NCBI GenBank assembly: GCA_910578215.1
Contig: CAJTPH010000012.1
Span: 1 to 64,000, forward strand
Direction: 5' to 3'
DNA from: an uncultured Acetatifactor sp.
GTDB lineage: Bacteria; Bacillota; Clostridia; Lachnospirales; Lachnospiraceae
Length of the DNA: 64,000 bases
Shown here: piece by piece, positions 1-8,623 of the stretch
Layout: each line of letters begins with the position of its first letter
How positions within the stretch are numbered: the stretch's first letter is position 1
Translations under genes and position numbers: made by a program
Notes under the pieces: generated by a model
Database searches by the model: none
Told to the model about the DNA's origin: nothing
Seen by the model: the letters and a program-made list of their open reading frames with translations, nothing else

Positions 1-237
1 GCATTGCCCTCCTTCTGGTAAAATGCCGGCACGAAATTTCCTTGCCCGGCTTCCGCTTCCCTGTGTACACATACGCACAGAATAACGGAAAAACTATTGC
101 AGGAGCGGCTTTTCCCCGAAAACTCCTGCTTGTTTAAATGGAAATAAAAGCATGAATTTTCAAAGAAAGTCTGATGAAAGAATCGAGATGCACCCATTGG
201 AGCGGTTGAATTATTCACCGTTCGGCGCACGAGAAAA
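1..237. other. left-edge non-coding stretch with a hairpin
   Basis: I see no convincing gene here. A 7-bp stem, GCAGGAG (99-105) with CTCCTGC (123-129), is followed by a short T-rich stretch. It could be the terminator of a gene lying to the left on the plus strand. The rest has no recognised signal. Confidence 0.4.
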
Positions 238-272
238 TATGCTTTGAGTATAGTATAACACCTCAAAGCATA
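238..272 (-). terminator. terminator-like hairpin downstream of the GLUG surface protein
   Basis: A perfect 11-bp inverted repeat (TATGCTTTGAG / CTCAAAGCATA) with a 13-nt loop starts about 70 bp past the stop codon of the minus-strand gene. Read on the minus strand it is followed by a modest T-rich stretch (TTTTCTC). Confidence 0.6.
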
Positions 273-339
273 CTTTGCAACAGAAAATTTCTGTATTCAT
301 ATTTTTCATATTTTCAGTCTTAATCCGTCAAAACCATTA

Positions 340-1770
340 TTATCTGCGTCTTCTGTCCTTATAAACAATTATTTCTCCCGCCGCAAGTGCCAATACCAAC
401 AACACGATTACCCCTATCACCACAGGATTTTTGAAAATGTCCATTACATCACGCTCCGGGACCGGCATTTCGTCTTCATTCGTCTCACTGACGCCGGCTT
501 CCGGCGATTGATCTGAGGGCGCCGCTCCTTCAGGAGCGCCCGTCACAGCCGGCGCCGGAGTCTCCACAGGAGGCTCCAGCCTTTCCGTATCCTCTACCAG
601 AATAGTGGCGCATAGCGAACAGACACCGGTTTTGACACCCCCGCTCTGTACCGTAGGTCTCTTTACCACAATCCAATCCGTCACCTGATGCCGATACGGC
701 GTGTAACGGTCTGTGTAAGCATATCCGCAGCCCTGGCACCTGACGGTAGTATACCCGAAGGTGCTGCAGCCGGGCTCCGTGACCGTCTCCGTATAAACGG
801 AATTCTCGCACATATCCGGCTTTAAATCCAAGGAATATTCAAATATCTCATCCCTTTTAAAATTCCCAACATTACCCTTGTCGGTAAAGGTCCTGTTCAT
901 AATCTCGCCTACAAACTCCTTACAATAGGCGCGCCTGTCTTTATTATCCTCAAAAAAGGTTATCTTTCCCTTGACGGTGTTATCTGTAATATATCCCTTA
1001 TATTTAAGCCCCTTGGGATACAGAATATACATTCCCGCCAGCCCCCCGTTATGGACATAGCCGTGGTCGGATACGTAGCCGTCTATTGTCACATTACACT
1101 CATTCAGGTCTATGTAGCCCGCGGCATAGGCTCCCCCCATAAACTGCTCGTCCCGGGTGGTTTTGTCCGTGTCGGTACAAACGAGCGTCACATCCGCGCT
1201 GGTCCGTTCGATCAAGCCGCTGCCGTAGCCTATGATGCCGCCCACGCCAAACATCTGATTATATGCAGAAAGCTCCAGCCTTCCCTGAATATGACAGTCC
1301 CTGACGGTGCTGTCCGCGGCATAGCCCGCAATGCTTCCGATAAAGCAGGGCTTGTCCGTCTCAACCTGAACCCTGACGTTTACCAGGCTCAGGTTTGTGA
1401 CCTCCGCACCCTTAAGCGTGCCGAAAAAACCCGCAAAACAGGTATCATACACCTTATGATTGCCGTCATAGGTATCTTCAACCCCTGGGCTTGTACTTTT
1501 GACCTCCAGGTTCAGCAGGGCGTATCCATTGCCGTCAAAAATACCGCTGAAATCCACTGGCTCCCAGGGCAGCCCCTCCATATTGATATGTTCCATCAGC
1601 CTGTAGCTGCCCGCAGGATTCTCAGCCACCTGCAGCAGCTCCTCATAGGTATGGATTTCCACAGGAACCGCCTTGTCCTGCTCCGCCGCCTGCAGAGAGA
1701 GCACAGAGGCAAGCATGATTGCCGCCCCTGACAGAACGGTGCTTCTTTTAATAATTTTTATCAGATTCAT
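340..1770 (-). CDS. secreted, membrane-anchored GLUG-motif surface protein
   Basis: 476 aa. The N-terminus is a typical Sec signal peptide (basic MNLIKIIKRS, then a hydrophobic stretch ending near LQA at 26-28). Residues about 55-300 contain repeated G-rich units (SGIFDGNGY, FAGFFGTLKG, GSIAGYA, GGIIGYGSG, GGLAGMY) like the GLUG motif of Gram-positive surface proteins. Around 320-395 are paired CxxC motifs (RCQGCGY, CSLCA) in a short repeat common in Lachnospiraceae surface proteins. A Pro/Glu-rich linker leads to one membrane segment (about 450-470) and a KDRRRR tail, so it should be anchored with the bulk outside. A Shine-Dalgarno GAAGGG precedes the ATG. It is a separate unit downstream of the lyase operon, since a strong terminator lies between them. 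Function unknown; adhesion or substrate binding is only a guess. Confidence 0.85.
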   Translation of the reverse strand: MNLIKIIKRSTVLSGAAIMLASVLSLQAAEQDKAVPVEIHTYEELLQVAENPAGSYRLMEHINMEGLPWEPVDFSGIFDGNGYALLNLEVKSTSPGVEDTYDGNHKVYDTCFAGFFGTLKGAEVTNLSLVNVRVQVETDKPCFIGSIAGYAADSTVRDCHIQGRLELSAYNQMFGVGGIIGYGSGLIERTSADVTLVCTDTDKTTRDEQFMGGAYAAGYIDLNECNVTIDGYVSDHGYVHNGGLAGMYILYPKGLKYKGYITDNTVKGKITFFEDNKDRRAYCKEFVGEIMNRTFTDKGNVGNFKRDEIFEYSLDLKPDMCENSVYTETVTEPGCSTFGYTTVRCQGCGYAYTDRYTPYRHQVTDWIVVKRPTVQSGGVKTGVCSLCATILVEDTERLEPPVETPAPAVTGAPEGAAPSDQSPEAGVSETNEDEMPVPERDVMDIFKNPVVIGVIVLLVLALAAGEIIVYKDRRRR

Positions 1771-1865
1771 TTTTATACCCTTCTGCGCCTTTTACGAGTG
1801 AATGTGTTTACGGTTACTTACCCTTAAATTCTAATATAATTATACTATTCCTTTTAAAAAATGAA

Positions 1866-1908
1866 TAGAAAAAAATAAGAGGATAATGTAAAAATACATT
1901 ATCCTCTT
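1866..1908 (-). terminator. strong rho-independent terminator of the surface-lyase operon
   Basis: Perfect 14-bp inverted repeat (AAGAGGATAATGTA with its complement, loop of four A on the plus strand) at 1877-1908. On the minus strand it is followed directly by a T-rich tract with seven consecutive T. It lies about 46 bp past the stop of the PL11 gene. Confidence 0.93.
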
Positions 1909-1954
1909 AAAAAAACCTTATTAAGCCTTCATCCCTTCAGACGGTAAAGCCCTT

Positions 1955-4900
1955 CTATCTGTTTCTGCGGCGTCTTACCACCACAAATACCATCATGCAC
2001 ACGGCGCAGGCAAGAATAACTGCCCATGTCAACATTATGCCGTACATGTTGTCGCCTGTCTTCTGCGGAACAGCCTTGCCGGGATCAGTCTCTCCTGTCT
2101 CCTCCGGCTGGTTGCCTCCAACCTTAGACCAGCCAATGACAAAGGGTGACGCACTCATGATATTCAGCTCCAGCCCCTCGTCAGTCTTGACGTAATTCTC
2201 GTTTATGATGGTTCCTGCCTTCAGGTTCAAATCATCACGGTCCATGGTAATCAAATGGCTGACGATAAAGTCATATTCGTCCTTGTTCGTCCCTTCAGGA
2301 TACTTCAACACAATCTTGATACCGTTGGACGGGAAGGTTTCTTTTGTTACAGGCTGCCATGTCCTGCCGCCATCCAGACTGACGTTCACGGCAACTTCCC
2401 TTACTTCCGTGTTTTCCCGGACGATTTCCCTGGAGAGGCTCTGTGCCTTAGAAATCACATCCTGCCTCAGATATTCCGTCAATGCCTCCACCGTATTGCA
2501 GCCGGTGGTTTTTTTCAAATCTTCGGTCAGAACCGTTTCCGGAATCGTAGCCGCCACATTATAATCCACATGGAACGGATCGACAGGCTCCGGCTCTGTG
2601 TCATCCTCCCAATCATCCTCCGTATCAGGCTCCGGAGCCGGCTTAGCGTCTATGCCGGGTGTCGGCGCAGGCGTTATACCCGGTTCAGGGCTGGGCTCCG
2701 TGCTGGGTGCCGGCGTAGGATTCGTTCCGGGTTCCTCGCTGGGTTCCGGTGTAGGCTCCGTTCCGGGTTCCTCGCTGGGCACAGGAGTAGGGTCTGTTCC
2801 GGGCTCCTCGCTGGGTTCCGGTGTAGGATCTGTTCCGGGCTCCGGCGTAGGCTCCGGACTGGGTTCGGGGCTGGGCTCCGGACTCGGTTCAGGAGTCTCA
2901 CCCGCCTTCACTATGTTCAGTGTAGGAACCGGCACATCTATGAGCTCAACGTCATAGCCGATATAGAAGCCTGCGTCAGGAGACTGATTATATGCCGAGC
3001 CGTTACATGCCATCTGCGCACGGTAGGTGGGGTCATGCATCAGGCTGTACAGACGGAAATCCTGTACCTCCCAGGAGGTGTAAATGCGGATCGCCGCATT
3101 GTCGTCTGTCCTGAAACCGACTTCCTCTCTCCAGTCGCCGAAAAGATCAGCCTGGAAGCAGGGGTTAGCCTTTGTGGTATTGTTGGTTTCAACACCCTCG
3201 TCTCTGAAAACATCAATCTGACTTCCTTTTCCGGTTGATTCGTCAACTACCCATTTTGCGATAAAGCCGGAGGAGGTCCCGGATGACTTATCATAGCTGC
3301 CGTCCAGGAAATTCCTTCCCATCGTCCCGTCAAACCATACCATATGGTTGATAGAGGATGGTCTGTTTGCAAGCTTGGTGCCGTCAGCCGCATGAAGGCC
3401 GCCGTTTGAACCGTTAAACCAGAACTCGCCGCCCTCGTGATAAGGGTCGATGTCTGCCGCAGCTGCGCGTCCCACATCGGCATCGGCGGTGACTCCAAGC
3501 AGGATCTCGCCGGTTTCGGCATCCCACATGGCCGCTCCGGGCTTATCCTCCTTCGACATAGCCACCTCCAGGCCAGGATTCTTCAGGTTCATGTCGGTCA
3601 CACGCTGCGCATCCCCGTGTCCGCTGAATCTCTCAGCGATATCCTTCAGGGAGTACAAAAGCGTTCCTTGATGGTCTATAACGGCGGAGCCGTAAACGAT
3701 CTCCTGGCAGCCGTCGCCATCCACATCCGCCACAGTAAAGCTATGCGCTCCCTGTCCTCTCAGAGATGCGTTTTCCTCATTATTGGAATCGATCTGCCAC
3801 TGCTGCACGATTTTTTTGTTCTCTACCGTATACGCCACAACCACCGCTCTGGTGTAATAGCCTCTTGCAAAGACTGCGGATATACGCTCTCCGTCCAGAT
3901 AAGCCGCGCCGGACAGGAAACGCTCGGAACGTCCGCCGTAGTTGTCGCCCCAGCTGCTCGCCTTTCCTCTCTGAGGAATATAGTCAATTGTATCCAGAAT
4001 TTTGCCGGTCTCGCCGTCAAACAAGGTGAGGTAATCAGGTCCGTCGATAACCTGCCCCTTGGAACTGCCGCTTCCGGTGTTGCGGTAATCCTTCGTACCG
4101 TCTCCGATAACCGTACCCGCCGCATCCCTGGAGCCGTCCGCCGTTCTTATCATGACCTCCGCCTTGCCGTCTCCGTCAAAGTCCGCGACAACAGGCTGAG
4201 TGTAATGGGCGCCCGCACGGATGTTGATACCCAGGTCGATTCTCCAGAGCTGGGTGCCGTCCAGCTTATAGCAGTCCATAATTACAGGGGAGGTATAGCC
4301 GCCCTGGGAGTTATCCCTGGACATACCGTCCCACTTTACGATCAGCTCATACTCGCCGTCGCCGTCCACATCTCCGATGTAGGTATCGTTGGGAGTATAT
4401 TCATACTCTCCTGTAGAAAGGTTCACACGCGCATCCACCGTATCGGAGCTATAAGTAGACTTGATGTGTTCCTTTGTCAGCTTACTGTCGTAGTAGGCCT
4501 CCGGCTGGTTCAGTTTTACTTCCATGTAAGGATTTTCCCAGACGGAAGTCTCATCTCCCTCGCCGATCTCCTGACCGTCGATCACTACGCTGACCGCGTA
4601 CTTGGATTCCAGGGTTCCCTCTGTATCCAGGAAGCTGGTGTTGTCCGTTACATCAAAGGTACGGATGCACTCGCCGTCGCGGTACAGCTTATAGGTCGCG
4701 TTTTTCGCATACTCGTCCCCGGCCAGTCTCCATCCCAGATAAACGCCGTAATCCGTCTTAATTGCAACCAGGCCTCTGTTAAGATATTCCGCCTGTGTGT
4801 CAAAGTTCTTTACAATGTCAGCCTTTGTCAGCTCGCTGAGCCCGGACCTTCCGCCCACGCCTACTGCCGAAACCTTGAAATAGCGCGCAATATGTGTAGG

Positions 4901-7900
4901 CAGGTTCAGTACAAAGGAGTTGCTCATGCTGGTTCCGATCAGCGCATAATCCTCAATTCCGTCTGTTTCATACTTGGTTCCCGCAAGAGAGGTTCTGTCT
5001 CTGTCAGACCAGTAGATCTGATAGAAGGAAGCATTCTCCACAGCGTCCCAGGTAATTGTGGTCTTCTCCTCCTCCGGAGACGCTTTTACATTGACAGGCG
5101 TCAAAGGAGCGGGAACCGTTGCGGTTGCCACGACTGCGTCGCTGCGTCCGCCTGCGTTTGCCGCCAATACCTTGTAGCTCTTGTTCAGATGATCCGCATC
5201 CATAATCTGATAAGAGGAAGCGTCTGTCACCTTGGCAACCAGCATATCGTCCGATGTATAGATCTCGTAAAAGGCTGCGCCCGGCACGGGATTCCAGGTA
5301 AGAGTTACGGAATCCGGAGTCATTCCTGAGATCGTTACGTTTGTGGGAGCCGCAGGCTTCACCGTGCTTATGTCCCCGGTAGTGACTTCAACCTCGTCGG
5401 AAGCGATGGTCTCAAGACCCTTTTCGCTGACCCCTCTTACATAATATGTGTAGGTCTGAAGTACATTCATACTTACGTCCGTATAGGATGTTCCCTCTAT
5501 GGTATCAATGCACTTGATGCTTCCGTCCGCTCCACGGCGGTATATATTGTATTTCACACAGCCCAGGGATTCGTTCCAGCTAAGGGACACGTTTAAGTCA
5601 TCCGCCTTAAACTCTCCTGTAAGGCCTGTGGGCGCGGAAATATTGGAGATAATGATCGCGCTGGTCCTGGCGTTGCTGTCGGCAACTGGCAGAATATTCA
5701 TCTGTCCGTCCGAAACCTCTACACCCGCAATCTCAATAACCTTAACCACACCTTCCTTGGACTTATGTGTCACACTTCCGGTATATTGGTCCTCGATTTT
5801 CACTGAGGTAGTATTGGACTGCTGGGTACCGACAACGATCATAACATTGTAGGTTCCGTTCTCCAGATCCACGTCAAAGCTTCCCTTTGCATTTCCAAAG
5901 AGCACAAAATCCTTATAGACATTGGCAGGTATGGATATATAATCCCCTGTGGATTTTACGGACTCGGAACGACCAGCCAGACTTTTGACTGTAGTATTCA
6001 GTCCGTAGCCTTTTTCCTGAGTATAACCGTAATGCTCCGGCTGCCAGGTCGTTACGCCTTTTCCGTTGACGGTAATGCTGATCCATCCGTCTGCGGTGGT
6101 TCCTATGTTAAAGTCAAAATTATACTCAACAGGCACAAACTTGGAGGGATCTACGATCTTTACGGTAAAGGTCGCTTCCTTGCCTCCATAGGTGACGGTA
6201 ATGGTCTGGCTTGCCGTCTCCTTGCTGTTGTCAAAGCCTGTGATCTGGCAGTCCGCCACATCGATTTCTGCCGTCTTGCCGCTGTCATAGGTGGCTGTCA
6301 CAACCATGCCGGCAGGATCAAAGTCTTCCTCGTTCATCTTATAGGACAGCTTGGAGGGCTTCTTAGTCACTTCGATGCTTACAATGACAGGCTGTTTAAT
6401 GGTTACGTTAAAGGTAGCCGTAACGGCATTGCCGTCCGCATTCTTTGCTACGGATGTGACCGTGATCGCCTCCGTGCCTGCCGCAGCCGCCTTCAAATCG
6501 CTTACCGTGTAATCGCTTTCCAGCAGAACGGCGGTAGAGCCGTCGCTGTAGGTTGCCTTTACTGCCAGACCTTCCAGATCCAGCTCTGTATCACCCACAA
6601 AATATTCCTTTACAGCAGGCTCTGTCTCGATTGTAATGTCGGTAATCTTTACATCCTTTACGGTGATGTCAAAGGTGGTGGAAATATTGGAGTCCTCTTT
6701 GTTTGTCACCGTAATGGTCTTGGTACCCGGCGCCTCGGCATCAAAGCCTGTGATATTATAAGCCGCGTTAATTTTCTCTATAGTATCAAGCTCCTCTGTG
6801 TGCTGGTCGCTGTAGGTCTCTGTCAGCACCAGCCCAGTCAGGTCAAGCGTTGTGGCGCCGACAGGGTAATCCTTCTTGTCAGGTCCGCTCTTTACCTCAA
6901 CCTTGTCAAGGCTTACCGCCTGAGTCGCAAGAATCTCAATATTATCAATGGCTACGCTTGCAGCGTTTGCCGCCAGCTCAATGGATCTGACGGAGAACGG
7001 ATTCACGCCGTCCGTAGCGCTGCCGTTTGCATGGGATGTGGCTCCCTCCTGCTTACCCGCAACGGCCTCCGCCCAGCCATCTACATTCTGATAATCTTCC
7101 CCAGTGACCGTAGTCTTATATTCCCATTCCTTATCATAGGAATCCTTAAGGTAAATATCGGTCTTAAACTGCAGACTGCCGGCTGCATTGGATGCATCCA
7201 GGTCAATTTCCGTCTCCAGCCTGAGCCAATCCTTTTTACTGCCGCCCGTAGTCCCGGCTATAACAGTCTTATACGCAGCGCCTGTGACGCCGTCGCTCAA
7301 TTTTCCGCCGGTCTGATTCCCGTAGTAGATATTGGTATTGCTGAACTGTCCAAAATTAATCAGCGCTTTTCCGTCCTTATCCAGAATTCTGTACTCGGCG
7401 TTCCTTGTGTTTTGGTTCAGCTCCAAAACAATTTTTACAATACCTCCACTGAGGTCATATCCCCAATCCTTCTTTACTGCACCGCTGATCAACAGCTTTT
7501 GTGTGCCGTTTCCGGCTATATTCGTGCTGCTGAGAGAAAGTGCGCCGGAGGTATTGCCGTTCAAGTCCGTAAATCCAAGATCATCAAGCTTATCCTCATC
7601 GATATCCGTATTGTATGTAAGGATGTTTTTCAATTCATCCGAGGTGGAAGCGATTGTGACAATTACGTCAACTGTAGTATTCAGCTGGGCATTGCCCTGA
7701 AGCTCCACTGTCACGGTCTTCCTTCCGGTCTCGGAGGTATCAAGCGCGCTTATTTTGTAATCATCGCTGGACAGCGTTATTTTGCTGCCGTCCTCATAAA
7801 CGCCCTCTACCTTCAAGTCAGCTGCACTAAGAGTTCCGCCCATTTCCACATACGTCCAGGAAGAAGTCGCTTCAATCCACTTTATTTCCTTTACTGTAGC

Positions 7901-8536
7901 ATCGGGCGCCTCCTGGTTCTCACCCTCTGCAGGCTCCTCCTGGTTCTCACCTTCTGCGGGCTCCTCCTGGTTCTCACCTTCTGCGGGCTCCTTCTGGTCC
8001 TCACCCTCTGCAGGCTCCTTCTGGTCCTCACCCTCTGCAGGCTCCTTCTGACCTTCACCCTCTGCGGGCTCCTTCTGGTCCTCACCCTCTACAGGCTCCT
8101 TCTGGTCTTCACCCTCTGCAGGCTCCTTTTGACCTTCACCCTCTGCAGGCTCCTTCTGGTCCTCACCCTCTGCGGGTTCCTTCTGGTCCTCACCCTCTAC
8201 AGGCTCCTTTTGGTTCTCACCCTCTGCAGGCTCCTTCTGGTCTTCACCCTCTACAGGTTCCTTCTGGTCCTCACCCTCTGCAGGCTCCTTCTGGTCTTCA
8301 CCCTCTGCAGGCTCCTCCTGATTCTCACCCTCTACAGGAGCCTTCTGGTCCTCATCGTCAGTTGTCTCGTTCTGACTTTCCCCGTCAGATGTTTCTTTCT
8401 GGCTGACGTCCTCCGTGACAACCCCGTTCACTTCCTCCGCAAATACGGAATGTATCGGCGTGGAAGTGAATGTCATTGCCGCCACAAGGATAAAAGTCAG
8501 GATTTTGTTCTTTGTATTAAGAACATTTCTCCTCAT
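1955..8536 (-). CDS. giant multi-domain cell-surface rhamnogalacturonan lyase (PL11 type)
   Basis: 2193 aa. PL11 enzymes (B. subtilis YesW/YesX type) cleave the Rha-GalA backbone of rhamnogalacturonan I by beta-elimination. Order: signal peptide (about 1-33); acidic tandem repeats (65-212, unit EGEDQKEPA); Ig-like segment; beta-sandwich module (about 300-545) also found in the 1609-aa neighbour; three Ig-like segments of the LxVKxxP..Y..G type (about 550-800); a further beta-rich region; fibronectin-III-like repeats (about 960-1245); PL11 catalytic region (about 1250-1865). The last starts at GLVAIKTDYGVYLGWR and has FDGDGKAEVMIRTADG and WGDNYGGRSERFL blocks. Then come Pro/Glu repeats (1878-1972), a 130-residue module shared with the PL1 enzyme, and a sortase-like tail QKTGD, membrane segment, RRRRNR. 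The motif is not canonical LPXTG. It is the last gene of the operon, 87 bp after the PL1 gene. Confidence 0.93.
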   Translation of the reverse strand: MRRNVLNTKNKILTFILVAAMTFTSTPIHSVFAEEVNGVVTEDVSQKETSDGESQNETTDDEDQKAPVEGENQEEPAEGEDQKEPAEGEDQKEPVEGEDQKEPAEGENQKEPVEGEDQKEPAEGEDQKEPAEGEGQKEPAEGEDQKEPVEGEDQKEPAEGEGQKEPAEGEDQKEPAEGEDQKEPAEGENQEEPAEGENQEEPAEGENQEAPDATVKEIKWIEATSSWTYVEMGGTLSAADLKVEGVYEDGSKITLSSDDYKISALDTSETGRKTVTVELQGNAQLNTTVDVIVTIASTSDELKNILTYNTDIDEDKLDDLGFTDLNGNTSGALSLSSTNIAGNGTQKLLISGAVKKDWGYDLSGGIVKIVLELNQNTRNAEYRILDKDGKALINFGQFSNTNIYYGNQTGGKLSDGVTGAAYKTVIAGTTGGSKKDWLRLETEIDLDASNAAGSLQFKTDIYLKDSYDKEWEYKTTVTGEDYQNVDGWAEAVAGKQEGATSHANGSATDGVNPFSVRSIELAANAASVAIDNIEILATQAVSLDKVEVKSGPDKKDYPVGATTLDLTGLVLTETYSDQHTEELDTIEKINAAYNITGFDAEAPGTKTITVTNKEDSNISTTFDITVKDVKITDITIETEPAVKEYFVGDTELDLEGLAVKATYSDGSTAVLLESDYTVSDLKAAAAGTEAITVTSVAKNADGNAVTATFNVTIKQPVIVSIEVTKKPSKLSYKMNEEDFDPAGMVVTATYDSGKTAEIDVADCQITGFDNSKETASQTITVTYGGKEATFTVKIVDPSKFVPVEYNFDFNIGTTADGWISITVNGKGVTTWQPEHYGYTQEKGYGLNTTVKSLAGRSESVKSTGDYISIPANVYKDFVLFGNAKGSFDVDLENGTYNVMIVVGTQQSNTTSVKIEDQYTGSVTHKSKEGVVKVIEIAGVEVSDGQMNILPVADSNARTSAIIISNISAPTGLTGEFKADDLNVSLSWNESLGCVKYNIYRRGADGSIKCIDTIEGTSYTDVSMNVLQTYTYYVRGVSEKGLETIASDEVEVTTGDISTVKPAAPTNVTISGMTPDSVTLTWNPVPGAAFYEIYTSDDMLVAKVTDASSYQIMDADHLNKSYKVLAANAGGRSDAVVATATVPAPLTPVNVKASPEEEKTTITWDAVENASFYQIYWSDRDRTSLAGTKYETDGIEDYALIGTSMSNSFVLNLPTHIARYFKVSAVGVGGRSGLSELTKADIVKNFDTQAEYLNRGLVAIKTDYGVYLGWRLAGDEYAKNATYKLYRDGECIRTFDVTDNTSFLDTEGTLESKYAVSVVIDGQEIGEGDETSVWENPYMEVKLNQPEAYYDSKLTKEHIKSTYSSDTVDARVNLSTGEYEYTPNDTYIGDVDGDGEYELIVKWDGMSRDNSQGGYTSPVIMDCYKLDGTQLWRIDLGINIRAGAHYTQPVVADFDGDGKAEVMIRTADGSRDAAGTVIGDGTKDYRNTGSGSSKGQVIDGPDYLTLFDGETGKILDTIDYIPQRGKASSWGDNYGGRSERFLSGAAYLDGERISAVFARGYYTRAVVVAYTVENKKIVQQWQIDSNNEENASLRGQGAHSFTVADVDGDGCQEIVYGSAVIDHQGTLLYSLKDIAERFSGHGDAQRVTDMNLKNPGLEVAMSKEDKPGAAMWDAETGEILLGVTADADVGRAAAADIDPYHEGGEFWFNGSNGGLHAADGTKLANRPSSINHMVWFDGTMGRNFLDGSYDKSSGTSSGFIAKWVVDESTGKGSQIDVFRDEGVETNNTTKANPCFQADLFGDWREEVGFRTDDNAAIRIYTSWEVQDFRLYSLMHDPTYRAQMACNGSAYNQSPDAGFYIGYDVELIDVPVPTLNIVKAGETPEPSPEPSPEPSPEPTPEPGTDPTPEPSEEPGTDPTPVPSEEPGTEPTPEPSEEPGTNPTPAPSTEPSPEPGITPAPTPGIDAKPAPEPDTEDDWEDDTEPEPVDPFHVDYNVAATIPETVLTEDLKKTTGCNTVEALTEYLRQDVISKAQSLSREIVRENTEVREVAVNVSLDGGRTWQPVTKETFPSNGIKIVLKYPEGTNKDEYDFIVSHLITMDRDDLNLKAGTIINENYVKTDEGLELNIMSASPFVIGWSKVGGNQPEETGETDPGKAVPQKTGDNMYGIMLTWAVILACAVCMMVFVVVRRRRNR
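2620..2905 (-). repeat. in-frame Pro/Glu tandem repeats (C-terminal wall spacer)
   Basis: Repeated PEPSEEPGTDPT-like units are encoded just after the PL11 catalytic domain. This composition is typical of cell-wall-spanning stalks. Repeat number may vary between strains. Confidence 0.85.
7900..8345 (-). repeat. in-frame 27-bp tandem repeat array (N-terminal EGEDQKEPA repeats)
   Basis: About sixteen near-identical 27-bp units encode the nine-residue repeat EGEDQKEPA and variants (EGENQEEPA, EGEGQKEPA, EGEDQKEPV). The high identity at DNA level favours slippage or recombination changing the copy number without breaking the frame. Confidence 0.92.
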
Positions 8537-8563
8537 CCTTTTTCCCCTTTCTTTTTTATTGTA

Positions 8564-8619
8564 TTGCGTTTATTGTAATTCGTTTATTTCTTACATTATT
8601 CTCCTTACAATAAACGCAA
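8564..8619 (-). promoter_or_regulatory. 15-bp perfect inverted repeat between the PL1 and PL11 genes
   Basis: TTGCGTTTATTGTAA (8564-8578) pairs perfectly with 8605-8619 across a 26-nt spacer. It fills most of the 87-bp gap. No T-tract follows the stem on the minus strand, so a simple terminator is unlikely. An mRNA-stabilising or processing hairpin, or an operator, is possible. Confidence 0.6.
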
Positions 8620-8623
8620 AAGG

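Noticed and set aside
7900..8345. CRISPR-like periodic repeats
   Set aside because: The 27-bp units abut without spacers and are in frame with the protein; no cas genes are present.
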